The notes under the pieces are model-generated. The model saw only the letters and a program-made list of their open reading frames with translations. It ran no database searches and had not been told where the DNA came from. This document shows, in pieces, positions 6,212 to 12,693 of a DNA stretch of 16,456 nt. The stretch is from Labilithrix sp. (GTDB lineage: Bacteria > Myxococcota > Polyangia > Polyangiales > Polyangiaceae). Location: contig JAQBQL010000149.1 in NCBI GenBank assembly GCA_028287035.1, forward strand, positions 1 through 16,456, read 5' to 3'. Numbering within the stretch: position 1 is the stretch's first letter; every line of letters starts with the position of its first letter. A program made the position numbers and the translations under genes.

Positions 6212-9199
6212 ATGGCGCGGTCCCGAACGGCGCGGCGCGCGCATCTCCTCGCGGCCTTGCTCGCGGTCTGCGCGCTCCTGCTGGGCGCGCCGCGCGAGGC
6301 GCTCGCGGTCAACGATCCGACCGTGAAGTGGTACACGATCGAGACCCCGCACTTCCGCATCTCGTACCACTCGGGCGTCGAGAAGGCCGCGCAGCACGCC
6401 GCGAACGTCGCCGAGGGGATCTTCGACACGATGCGCGGCAGCATCGGCTGGACCCCTGGCGAGCCGACCGAGATCTTCCTCACCGACTTCACCGAGTCGG
6501 CGAACGGCTCGGCGACCGCCCTGCCCTACAACGCGATCCGTCTGTTCGTGACGTCGCCCGAGGACATGTCGCCGCTCGGCGACGTCGACGACTGGTTCCT
6601 CGAGCTCATCACCCACGAGTACACGCACATCCTCCACACCGATCACATCCGGGGCATCCCCGCGATCGTGAACAAGGTGCTCGGCAAGACGCTCGCCCCG
6701 AACCAGGTGCAGCCGCGGTGGATCCTCGAGGGGCTCGGCGTCTACTCGGAGAGCGCGCGCACGAGCGGCGGTCGCCTCCGCAACTCGCAGTGGGACATGT
6801 ACATGCGGGCCGACGTGCTCGGCGACAACGTCGCGACGCTCGACCAGCTCTCGAACAGCGTGCGCCGCTGGCCGCAGGGCAATCTCTATTACGTCTACGG
6901 GTCGTACTTCACGCAGTGGATCGCCGCGACCTACGGCGAGGACGCGCTCCGCCGCATGGCCGACGACTACGGCAAGCAGGTCATCCCCTGGGGCTTCAAC
7001 CGGGCGATCCGGCGCGCCACCGGCAAGACGTACATCGAGATGTACCCGGAGTGGCTCCAGAGCCTCCGCGAGCGCTACGAGGCGCAGGTCGAGCCCGTGA
7101 AGCGGCAGGGGCTCCGCGAGGGCACGCGGCTCACGCATCACGGTCAGATCGCTCGTTACCCGCGGTGGATCCCGCAGAACACGTGGCCCGAGCACGCGGG
7201 CGGCCTCCTCTACTACCGCGACGACGCCCACGACCGCGCCGGCCTCTACGCGCTCGACGTGCAGCGCGACGCGCAGGGCGCAGTCAGGAAGGTCGCCGAG
7301 ACCGAGAAGAAGGCCGAGCACCTCGTGCGCACCTCGGGCGAGACCGCCGCCAGCTTCGGCCCCGATGGCAGCCTCTTCTTCGGATCGCAGGAGGTCACGC
7401 GCACGGTCCTCCTCTTCGATGACCTCGAGCGCGTCGATGCTGGCCAGAAGAGCACCTTCGGCACGAGCGACGGCGGGCGCACGCGGCTCACGTTCGGCCT
7501 CCGCGCCACCGACCCCACCATCTCGCCCGACGGGCGGCGCATCGTCTACGTGATGAACCGCGCCGGCACGCGCACCATCCACATCGCCGACCTCACGAGC
7601 ACCGGCGTGGAGAACGCGAGGCCGCTCGTCGCCACCGGCACCTTCGAGCAGGCGTACACGCCGCGCTGGTCGCCGGACGGAACGCACGTCGCCTACAGCG
7701 TCTGGAAGACCGGCGGCAACCGGGACATCCGTTACGTCGACGTCGACGGCGGCACCTACCGCGATCTCATGGTCGATCGCGCGGTCGATGGTGACCCGAG
7801 CTTCTCGGCCGACGGCCGCTTCCTCTTCTTCCACTCCGACCGCACCGGCATCTCCAACGTCTTTGCGTTCGAGCTCGAGACGGGCCGGCTCCGTCAGGTC
7901 ACGAACGTGCTGACCGGCGCGTACATGCCGGAGCCCTCGCCCGACGGAAAGACGCTCGCCTACGTCGGGTACACGACCGCCGGCTTCGATCTCTTCGCGA
8001 TGCCGCTCGACGAGCGCCTCTGGACGGACGCGCCCGAGCCGCTCGACGATCGCCCGGCGCCGCCGCAGATCCTGAACGCGAAGACGTGGGCGGTGCAGCC
8101 GTACAGCCCGTGGCGGACGCTCATCCCTCGCAAGTGGAGCGCCCAGATCACCGATGGCGGCTTCGGGCGCGTGGCCATCATCACCGCCGCGCAGTCGGAC
8201 ATCACCGGCAACCATTCGGTGGTGCTCCAGTCCGTCACCGAGTTCGAGAAGCCGGAGCTCGAAGGGAACGTCGCGTACACCTACGGCCGGCTGCCGTTCG
8301 ACATGGGCATCTCGGCCTTTCGCAGCCTGAGCCCGCGCGGCGGCTATGGGCTCGGCCAGTACAAGCCGGTGGTCGTCCAGGAGAGCACCGGGCTGTCGAC
8401 GTCGATCGGCTACAACGATCCGACGCCGTACGACAACCGCTCGTACGTCATCGCGTACACGGTCTCGCGCATCGGCGCCGAGCTCCCGATCCCCACCGAC
8501 AAGCTCGATCCGTACGAGACGCCTTCGTTTCCGGTGCGCGGCCTGACGGCATCGCTGCGCCTGCAGTTCGCCTACTCGAACGCGGAGCGCTACCTGTGGA
8601 GCGTCGGCGCCGAGCGCGGCTACTCGTTCAACCTGACGTTCGACTGGACCGACCCGAAGCTGGGCAGCGACTACCAGGGGTTCGTCACCAACGGCGACTT
8701 CACGAGCTACTACCGCATGCCGTGGCTGAAGCACCACTCGGTGGCGCTGCACGGCGGGCTCGGCACGAGCGGCGGGGCGTTCCCCGGCCGGGGCGCGTTC
8801 TACGTGGGCAGCTTCGTCGATCTGCCGCTCGTCGACGTGGTGCAGAACCAGCTCTACCAGGGCGGGATCACGCTGCGCGGGTACCCCTCGGTCATCGAGG
8901 CGGGCCGCAGCTACGCGCTCGGCAACGTCGAGTACCGGTTTCCGATCGTCAACGTCGACCGGGGCCCGTCGACCTTGCCGTTCTTCGTGAACCGCATCAG
9001 CGGCAACGTGTTCTTCGACTACGGCAGCGCGTTCGACGCGCTCCCCGACGCGCGCTTCAAGAGCGGCACGGGCGCCGAGCTCTGGTTCGACCTCACGCTC
9101 GGCTACGTGCAGCCGTTCACGTTCCGGCTCGGCTATGCGCGCGGGCTCGCCTCGGGCGGGATCGACAAGCCGTACTTCGTCGCTGCCATCCCCTACTGA
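6212..9199 (+). CDS. secreted zinc metalloprotease / TolB-like propeller / outer-membrane barrel fusion
   Basis: A 995-residue exported protein. Residues 1-32 are a signal peptide (basic start, Leu/Ala core, REALA before the likely cut). A gluzincin-type peptidase domain follows: HEYTHILH (135-142) gives the two zinc His and catalytic Glu, and WILEGLGVYSE (170-180) provides the downstream Glu ligand (Glu173). From about 340 to 610 there are WD40-like (PD40/TolB) blades, recognisable by repeated 'SPDG' or 'SADG' turns (TISPDGRRIVYV, WSPDGTHVAYS, FSADGRFLFF, PSPDGKTLAYV). The C-terminal 350 residues alternate aromatic and polar residues, contain a GYP-type turn (ITLRGYPS), and end in FVAAIPY with a terminal aromatic, as in Omp85/surface-antigen barrels. 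It probably sits in the outer membrane. ATG 6212 is the only start giving the signal peptide. All catalytic residues look intact, so it is likely active; the substrate is unknown. Confidence 0.9.
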   Translation: MARSRTARRAHLLAALLAVCALLLGAPREALAVNDPTVKWYTIETPHFRISYHSGVEKAAQHAANVAEGIFDTMRGSIGWTPGEPTEIFLTDFTESANGSATALPYNAIRLFVTSPEDMSPLGDVDDWFLELITHEYTHILHTDHIRGIPAIVNKVLGKTLAPNQVQPRWILEGLGVYSESARTSGGRLRNSQWDMYMRADVLGDNVATLDQLSNSVRRWPQGNLYYVYGSYFTQWIAATYGEDALRRMADDYGKQVIPWGFNRAIRRATGKTYIEMYPEWLQSLRERYEAQVEPVKRQGLREGTRLTHHGQIARYPRWIPQNTWPEHAGGLLYYRDDAHDRAGLYALDVQRDAQGAVRKVAETEKKAEHLVRTSGETAASFGPDGSLFFGSQEVTRTVLLFDDLERVDAGQKSTFGTSDGGRTRLTFGLRATDPTISPDGRRIVYVMNRAGTRTIHIADLTSTGVENARPLVATGTFEQAYTPRWSPDGTHVAYSVWKTGGNRDIRYVDVDGGTYRDLMVDRAVDGDPSFSADGRFLFFHSDRTGISNVFAFELETGRLRQVTNVLTGAYMPEPSPDGKTLAYVGYTTAGFDLFAMPLDERLWTDAPEPLDDRPAPPQILNAKTWAVQPYSPWRTLIPRKWSAQITDGGFGRVAIITAAQSDITGNHSVVLQSVTEFEKPELEGNVAYTYGRLPFDMGISAFRSLSPRGGYGLGQYKPVVVQESTGLSTSIGYNDPTPYDNRSYVIAYTVSRIGAELPIPTDKLDPYETPSFPVRGLTASLRLQFAYSNAERYLWSVGAERGYSFNLTFDWTDPKLGSDYQGFVTNGDFTSYYRMPWLKHHSVALHGGLGTSGGAFPGRGAFYVGSFVDLPLVDVVQNQLYQGGITLRGYPSVIEAGRSYALGNVEYRFPIVNVDRGPSTLPFFVNRISGNVFFDYGSAFDALPDARFKSGTGAELWFDLTLGYVQPFTFRLGYARGLASGGIDKPYFVAAIPY

Positions 9200-9246
9200 A
9201 GGGCGCTTAGTTGGCCATGGCTCGCGGGTCGTGATGGGGTGGACCG

Positions 9247-9825
9247 ATGCGTCACGTCCTCGCCCTCGCGCTCGGGTCCGTCCTCTCGCTCAGCGGCTGC
9301 GCGCTCGCCGGTCAGTCGAAGCCCGCCCGCGCCCAGGAGACCGCGCTCGAGATGAACATGAACGCGCGGTTCGGCCGGATGGAGATCGCCGTCGAGCACG
9401 TCGCCCCGCAGGCCCGCGAGGCCTTCATGACGAAGCGCCGCGCCTGGGGATCGGCGGTGCGCATCGCCGACTACGACATGACCGGCCTCGCCATGAAGGG
9501 CGACGATGACTGCGAGACGACGGTGCGCGTCGCCTGGTACCGCGCGAGCGAGAACGACCTCCGCAACACCACGATCAAGCAGAAGTGGCACGAGTTCAAG
9601 GGTGACTGGAAGCTGACCGAGGAGTCGCGCATCGAGGGCGAGAGCGGTCTCCTCGGCGAGCCGCCGTCCGCCGCTGCCCAGGCCACCGCCGCCCCGCGGC
9701 GCGCGCAGTTCCCGACAGTCGTGCTCGGCACCGGCCAGGGCGGAAACATCGGCGTCGCCGACGTGCCTCCCGCCCCCGCCCCGGCAGCCGGCCGCGCCGA
9801 CCCGTCCGCCGAAGCGGTGCACTGA
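9247..9825 (+). CDS. putative outer-membrane lipoprotein, function unknown
   Basis: A 192-residue exported protein. The N-terminus MRHVLALALGSVLSLSGC has the charge, hydrophobic core and lipobox LSGC of a lipoprotein, with Cys18 as the lipidated residue. A globular part (about 30-135) contains YDMTGLAMKGDDDCETTVRV and ends in KGDWKLTEESRIEGE, similar in style to small NTF2-like or lipocalin-like envelope proteins, but I do not recognise the family. The last 60 residues are Ala/Pro-rich and probably disordered. The ATG at 9247 is preceded by GGGGTGG, which may serve as a weak ribosome binding site. It follows the protease/barrel gene by 47 bases on the same strand and may work at the same membrane. 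Confidence 0.82.
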   Translation: MRHVLALALGSVLSLSGCALAGQSKPARAQETALEMNMNARFGRMEIAVEHVAPQAREAFMTKRRAWGSAVRIADYDMTGLAMKGDDDCETTVRVAWYRASENDLRNTTIKQKWHEFKGDWKLTEESRIEGESGLLGEPPSAAAQATAAPRRAQFPTVVLGTGQGGNIGVADVPPAPAPAAGRADPSAEAVH

Positions 9826-9855
9826 ATCCGTCGCGCCACGCGGATCGGCTGATCG

Positions 9856-9863
9856 GCTAGAGT
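9856..9863 (+). promoter_or_regulatory. candidate -10 box (GCTAGAGT) before the AEC transporter gene
   Basis: GCTAGAGT contains TAGAGT, a 4/6 match to TATAAT, and ends 10 bases before the GTG at 9874. No Shine-Dalgarno lies between, so a leaderless or very short-leader transcript is possible. No clear -35 hexamer is present at 17 bases. Confidence 0.35.
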
Positions 9864-9873
9864 CCCTCGCCTC

Positions 9874-10776
9874 GTGGCGGGCGTCTTCGGCTTCGTGATC
9901 GCGCTGCTCCTCGTCGGTGCGCTCCTGCGCATCACGAGGGTGGTGCCCGAGAGCGCCGCCGAGCCGCTCAACGTCATCGCGCTCTACGTGTGCCTGCCGG
10001 CGAGCATCTTCCTCAACGCGCCGCACCTGCGCTTCGAGCGGTCGCTGCTCGGGCTCGTCGCCGTGCCGTGGTTGCTCATGGGGGCGAGCGTCGTCCTGAT
10101 CCTGCTCCTCGGCCGCGCCCTGGGCTGGGCGCGGGACACGAAGGCGTGCGTGCTCCTCGAGATGCCGCTCGGCAACACGTCCTTCATGGGCTACGCGCTG
10201 GTGCCGGCGCTCGCGACGGCGGGCGCGCTGCGGTACGCGGTCGTCTACGATCAGTTCGGCTCGTTCCTGATGCTCGGGACGTACGGCCTCTTCGTCATCG
10301 GCGCGCAGAGCGGCAGCGGGCGACCGAGCGCGGCGACCATGGTGAAGAGGGTCGTCACGTTTCCGCCGTTCCTCGCGCTCGTGGTGGGCCTCACCGTCGT
10401 GCCCGAGCACCTGCCGCCGGCCGTGCAGAAGCCGCTCGAGACGGTCGCCGGCTCGCTGCTGCCCATCGTGGGGCTCGCGGTGGGCATGCAGCTCAAGCTG
10501 ACGATGCGACGCGACCACCTCGTGCCGCTCGGCGTCGTGGTGGTCGGGAAGCTGCTTCTCTTGCCGCTCGGCGCGATCGGCCTCTGCGCGCTCTTCGGGA
10601 TGCGCGGCGAGATGCGCGCGGCGGCGATCCTCGAGAGCGCGATGCCGACGATGATGACGACGGGCGCGCTCCTCTCGACCGCGGGTCTCGCGCCGGAGCT
10701 GGCAGCAGCGATCGTCGGCTACACGACGGTGCTCTCGATGCTCACGCTGCCGCTCTGGCGGTACCTCGCGCTGTGA
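9874..10776 (+). CDS. AEC-family transporter (auxin efflux carrier type)
   Basis: A 300-residue polytopic inner-membrane protein, hydrophobic throughout with about ten predicted helices, the usual size for bacterial AEC (PF03547-type) carriers. The signature EMPLGNTSFMGYALVP (96-111) is the conserved broken-helix motif of the first repeat, and YDQFGSFLMLGTYGLF follows it. The second half repeats the pattern, with GSLLPIVGLAVGMQLKL and ILESAMPTMMTTGALL. Family members export organic acids such as malate or malonate, or auxin-like compounds; the substrate here cannot be read. GTG 9874 was chosen because it begins exactly at the first membrane helix. It lies 48 bases after the lipoprotein gene, and its TGA is one base from the stop of the convergent basic-protein gene. 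Confidence 0.9.
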   Translation: MAGVFGFVIALLLVGALLRITRVVPESAAEPLNVIALYVCLPASIFLNAPHLRFERSLLGLVAVPWLLMGASVVLILLLGRALGWARDTKACVLLEMPLGNTSFMGYALVPALATAGALRYAVVYDQFGSFLMLGTYGLFVIGAQSGSGRPSAATMVKRVVTFPPFLALVVGLTVVPEHLPPAVQKPLETVAGSLLPIVGLAVGMQLKLTMRRDHLVPLGVVVVGKLLLLPLGAIGLCALFGMRGEMRAAAILESAMPTMMTTGALLSTAGLAPELAAAIVGYTTVLSMLTLPLWRYLAL

Positions 10777-10777
10777 C

Positions 10778-10963
10778 CTACTCCTCGGTCGTCGTGCTGC
10801 GCGTCGACTTGGGCGCGGCGGGCGCCTTCTTCGCGGTCGTCTTCTTCGCCGCGGTCTTCTTCGGCGCGTTGACGGCGCGAACGCGCTTGAGGCGCGCCTT
10901 CTTCTTGGCCTGGCCCTTACGGCGCGTCATTTTCTGCGACTTGCGGCGGTCGAACTTACCCAT
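10778..10963 (-). CDS. small lysine/arginine-rich basic protein, H1-tail-like
   Basis: A 61-residue protein beginning MGKFDRRKSQKMTRRKGQAK, then a helical KKARLKRVRA segment, then a histone-H1-like tail of Lys-Lys-Thr-Ala/Ala-Lys-Lys units, ending STRSTTTEE. About a third of residues are Lys or Arg. Such a composition implies nucleic acid or ribosome binding. The first 30 residues are unlike a simple H1 tail, and I believe similar short MGK.DRRKS proteins occur in other bacteria, but I cannot name a family. Earlier in-frame starts would add a Gly/Arg-rich extension read from upstream non-coding DNA, so the ATG at 10963 is preferred. It lies 47 bases downstream of the 82-residue gene on the same strand. 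Confidence 0.72.
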   Translation of the reverse strand: MGKFDRRKSQKMTRRKGQAKKKARLKRVRAVNAPKKTAAKKTTAKKAPAAPKSTRSTTTEE

Positions 10964-10972
10964 TGTCCGCGC

Positions 10973-11001
10973 AGATGACCGCGGTCTCGGCGTGCCGTCA
11001 A
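10973..11001 (-). promoter_or_regulatory. possible promoter of the basic-protein gene
   Basis: On the minus strand TTGACG (11001-10996) matches TTGACA in five of six positions and is followed after 17 bases by TCATCT (10978-10973), a poor -10. The transcript would start a few bases before the ATG at 10963. The good -35 and exact spacing support it; the weak -10 does not. Confidence 0.28.
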
Positions 11002-11010
11002 GCGCGCGAT

Positions 11011-11259
11011 TCAGCCGGCGGATTCGGCGACCGCGTCCTCGCGGCTGCGGACTTCGAGGCGGTACCGGCTGTTGATCGTCTCGATGTAGAAGACCTCGCG
11101 GCCCGCGAGCCGGAGCACGCGCTTCACCGGGGTCGTCACGTACTCGTGCATGCCGTCGGGGAACTCGATGACGACGACCGAGCCCTTGCGCGGAGCCCTG
11201 ACGAGGCGACCCGCGACGGCGCGCGATCCCTTCCCGAGCTTCCGCAGCACGACTTCCAC
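11011..11259 (-). CDS. conserved-looking small protein of unknown function
   Basis: An 82-residue soluble protein: a basic N-terminus (VLRKLGKGSRAVAGRLVRAP), then RKGSVVVIEFPDGMHEYVTT, then a strand-rich end with GREVFYIETINSRYRLEV. The alternation suggests a small beta-barrel, SH3- or OB-like in style, with charged surfaces, but I do not recognise the family. GTG 11259 is preferred over the in-frame ATG at 11310: the extra 17 residues are Gly/Pro-rich, and a promoter-like -10 (TAGATT) lies seven bases before the GTG, which would exclude the upstream ATG from the transcript. It is the first gene of a minus-strand pair with the basic protein and diverges from tdk across the repeat array. Confidence 0.7.
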   Translation of the reverse strand: MEVVLRKLGKGSRAVAGRLVRAPRKGSVVVIEFPDGMHEYVTTPVKRVLRLAGREVFYIETINSRYRLEVRSREDAVAESAG

Positions 11260-11266
11260 ACAAGCC

Positions 11267-11294
11267 AATCTAGCAGGCCCAGGATTTCCGTCTA
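11267..11294 (-). promoter_or_regulatory. promoter candidate for the 82-residue gene, leaderless type
   Basis: On the minus strand TAGACG (11294-11289, 4/6 to TTGACA) and TAGATT (11272-11267, 4/6 to TATAAT, in the context GCTAGATT) are 16 bases apart. The -10 ends seven bases before the GTG at 11259, so transcription would start at or next to the start codon. No ribosome binding site is visible. Confidence 0.4.
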
Positions 11295-11473
11295 CGGGCG
11301 CACCACGCATCGATAAGCGAAGAAACAGGCGGCTTTTGTGCGTGGACCGGGGCTGCCCGCGTACAGCATGATGACGGTCGGGATAGGGCGCCGGAGCGGC
11401 CGAGGGCGCGGCGTCAACGTCGCGGGATCACTACGCTAGCGCGGGCTCCCGCGGCGGCCGTGCGGCCCGGCCG

Positions 11474-11656
11474 AAGTCGTTCGGATCCCTGCCGATTGCG
11501 CGGCCGCCCGGGCGTGTCTCCCCCCGGCAAAGTCGTTCGGATCCCTGCCGATTGCGCGGCGGCCGGGCGTGTCTCCCCCCGGCAAAGTCGTTCGGATCCC
11601 TGCCGATTGCGCGGGCGCCCGGCGTGTCTCCCCCGGGCAAAGTCGTTCGGATCCCT
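11474..11656 (+). repeat. left half of array: four direct 55-bp units
   Basis: The 17-bp core AAGTCGTTCGGATCCCT occurs perfectly at 11474-11490, 11530-11546, 11585-11601 and 11640-11656, at steps of 56, 55 and 55 bases. The first three units are near-identical over the whole 55 bases, the spacer beginning GCCGATTGCGCGG and ending GTGTCTCCCC...GGCA. The fourth keeps the core but its spacer diverges towards the centre of the array. Near-identity suggests recent duplication. Each core contains GGATCC. Confidence 0.95.
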
Positions 11657-11667
11657 ACCCATCGCCG

Positions 11668-11687
11668 GGCCGCGATGCTCCGCGGCC
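11668..11687. repeat. 7-bp perfect hairpin near the array axis
   Basis: GGCCGCG (11668-11674), a six-base loop ATGCTC, and CGCGGCC (11681-11687) form a perfect 7-bp inverted repeat. Its centre (about 11677) is within five bases of the midpoint (about 11682) between the last forward core and the first reverse core. A 14-base GC-only palindrome arises fairly often in such DNA, but the position on the axis is striking. No T-run follows, so it is not a typical intrinsic terminator. Confidence 0.6.
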
Positions 11688-11707
11688 TCCACGCAGCGCC
11701 GACCGTC

Positions 11708-11993
11708 AGGGATCCGAACGACTTCCGCCATCTCGCCAGCCCCCGGGTTGCCGGAGAACGTCAGGGATCCGAACGACTTCGGCCGCCTCGCCACCCCGGG
11801 GCTTGCGGAGAACGTCAGGGATCCGAATGACTTCGGCCGCCTCGCCCCCCCCGGGGCTGCGGGAGACCGTGAGGGATCCGAACGACTTCAGCCGCCTGAC
11901 CACCCCGGGGTTGCGGAGAACGTCAGGGATCCGAACGACTTCAGCCACCTCGCCACCCCCGGGGCTGCGGGAGACCGTGAGGGATCCGAACGA
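11708..11993 (-). repeat. right half of array: six inverted 55-bp units
   Basis: The complement of the core, AGGGATCCGAACGACTT, occurs at 11708-11724, 11763-11779, 11817-11833 (one change, C to T), 11872-11888, 11925-11941, and truncated at 11980-11993. Steps are 55, 54, 55, 53 and 55 bases. Spacers are related to each other (GCC.CCTCGCCACCCCGGGG then GCGGAGAACGTC or GCGGGAGACCGTG) but are not the complement of the left-half spacers. From the third unit the two spacer endings alternate, suggesting duplication of a two-unit block. The last copy ends 58 bases before the tdk start codon. Confidence 0.95.
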
Positions 11994-12051
11994 ATCCAGC
12001 CGCTCCGGGGGCGGGCGGCGGCCCCTCTTGTTGTCGCTGCCCGAGGCGGCT

Positions 12052-12693
12052 ATGCGCTCGCCTCCGATGTCCCAGCACGGAGAGCACCTGTCCTTCGGCC
12101 TCCGGTCCGGGAACGCCAACGAGCTGCGCGGCTGCATCGAGGTCGTCTGCGGCTCGATGTTCAGCGGCAAGACCGAGGAGCTGATCCGGCGGGTCAAGCG
12201 CGCGCGTCTCGCCAAGCAGCGCGTGCTCCTCTTCAAGCCCCGCATCGACAACCGCTACGACGACGTGAAGGTCGTCAGCCACGAGGGCCTCAAGGCCGAG
12301 GCAACGCCGGTGTCGAGCTCGAAGGAGCTCGCGGCGGTCGTCGAGCAGTCCGCGACAATGGGCGGTCAGCCCCACGTGGTCGGCATCGACGAGGCGCAGT
12401 TCTTCGACGACGGCGTCGTGTCCGTTGCCGAGCAGCTGGCCAACGCCGGCATCCGCGTCATCTGCGCCGGGCTCGATCAGGATTTCCGCGGCCAGCCGTT
12501 CGGACCGATGCCGGCGCTCATGAGCATCGCCGAGTACGTGACGAAGCTCCAGGCGGTGTGCGCGCGCTGCGGGGCCGCGGCCTGCCGCTCGCAGCGCCTC
12601 ATCGGCATGGAGGGTCAGCTCTTCGTGGGCGGCGCCGCCGATTACGAGCCGCGCTGCCGGCGATGCTTCGTGGGCGGCGTCGTCGACGGCTGA
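12052..12693 (+). CDS. tdk: thymidine kinase, type II
   Basis: A 213-residue cytosolic kinase that phosphorylates thymidine to dTMP with ATP in pyrimidine salvage. The P-loop GSMFSGKT (34-41), the Walker-B/lid motif DEAQFFD (113-119, Glu114 the likely catalytic base), and [13 protein letters not shown] (141-153) before KLQAVC identify the type II (human TK1-like) fold. Four structural-zinc cysteines are present as CARC (170-173) and CRRC (202-205). ATG 12052 is chosen over the in-frame Met at 12067 because GAGG lies five bases before it; the first 25 residues extend beyond the usual start of the family. The 3' end overlaps the convergent transpeptidase gene by 52 bases, exactly over the second Cys pair. 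The upstream region is occupied by the inverted repeat array, which may influence its expression. Confidence 0.95.
   Translation: MRSPPMSQHGEHLSFGLRSGNANELRGCIEVVCGSMFSGKTEELIRRVKRARLAKQRVLLFKPRIDNRYDDVKVVSHEGLKAEATPVSSSKELAAVVEQSATMGGQPHVVGIDEAQFFDDGVVSVAEQLANAGIRVICAGLDQDFRGQPFGPMPALMSIAEYVTKLQAVCARCGAAACRSQRLIGMEGQLFVGGAADYEPRCRRCFVGGVVDG

Larger units (their letters stand above)
11260..12051. other. gene-free divergent region containing the repeat array
   Basis: About 790 bases without a convincing gene between divergent genes. Bases 11295-11473 show no feature that I can name apart from a CGCGGG-CT-CCCGCG palindrome at 11440-11453. Bases 11474-11993 are the inverted 55-bp-period repeat array. 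Bases 11994-12051 are GC-rich, holding a GAGG ribosome binding site (12043-12046) for tdk. Long open frames cross the region on both strands, but they are made of the repeat read in successive frames and carry no recognisable domain. Confidence 0.75.

Noticed and set aside
6140..8752. Long minus-strand open frame opposite the protease/barrel gene
   Set aside because: It is Arg/Val/Asp/Glu-rich shadow of the coding strand with no domain or signal, typical of very GC-rich genes.
11260..11310. ATG at 11310 as start of the 82-residue gene
   Set aside because: The extra residues are Gly/Pro-rich and the best promoter (-10 at 11272-11267) lies downstream of it.
11474..11993. CRISPR array
   Set aside because: Repeats are only 17 bp, spacers are conserved among units rather than unique, and orientation reverses in the middle; no cas gene is nearby.
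11414..12051. Apparent repeat protein made of RDPNDF, QGSERL and GIRTT units
   Set aside because: The 55-base period is not a multiple of three, so successive units are read in different frames (the three peptides are the same DNA). No reading frame is conserved, so it is non-coding repeat.
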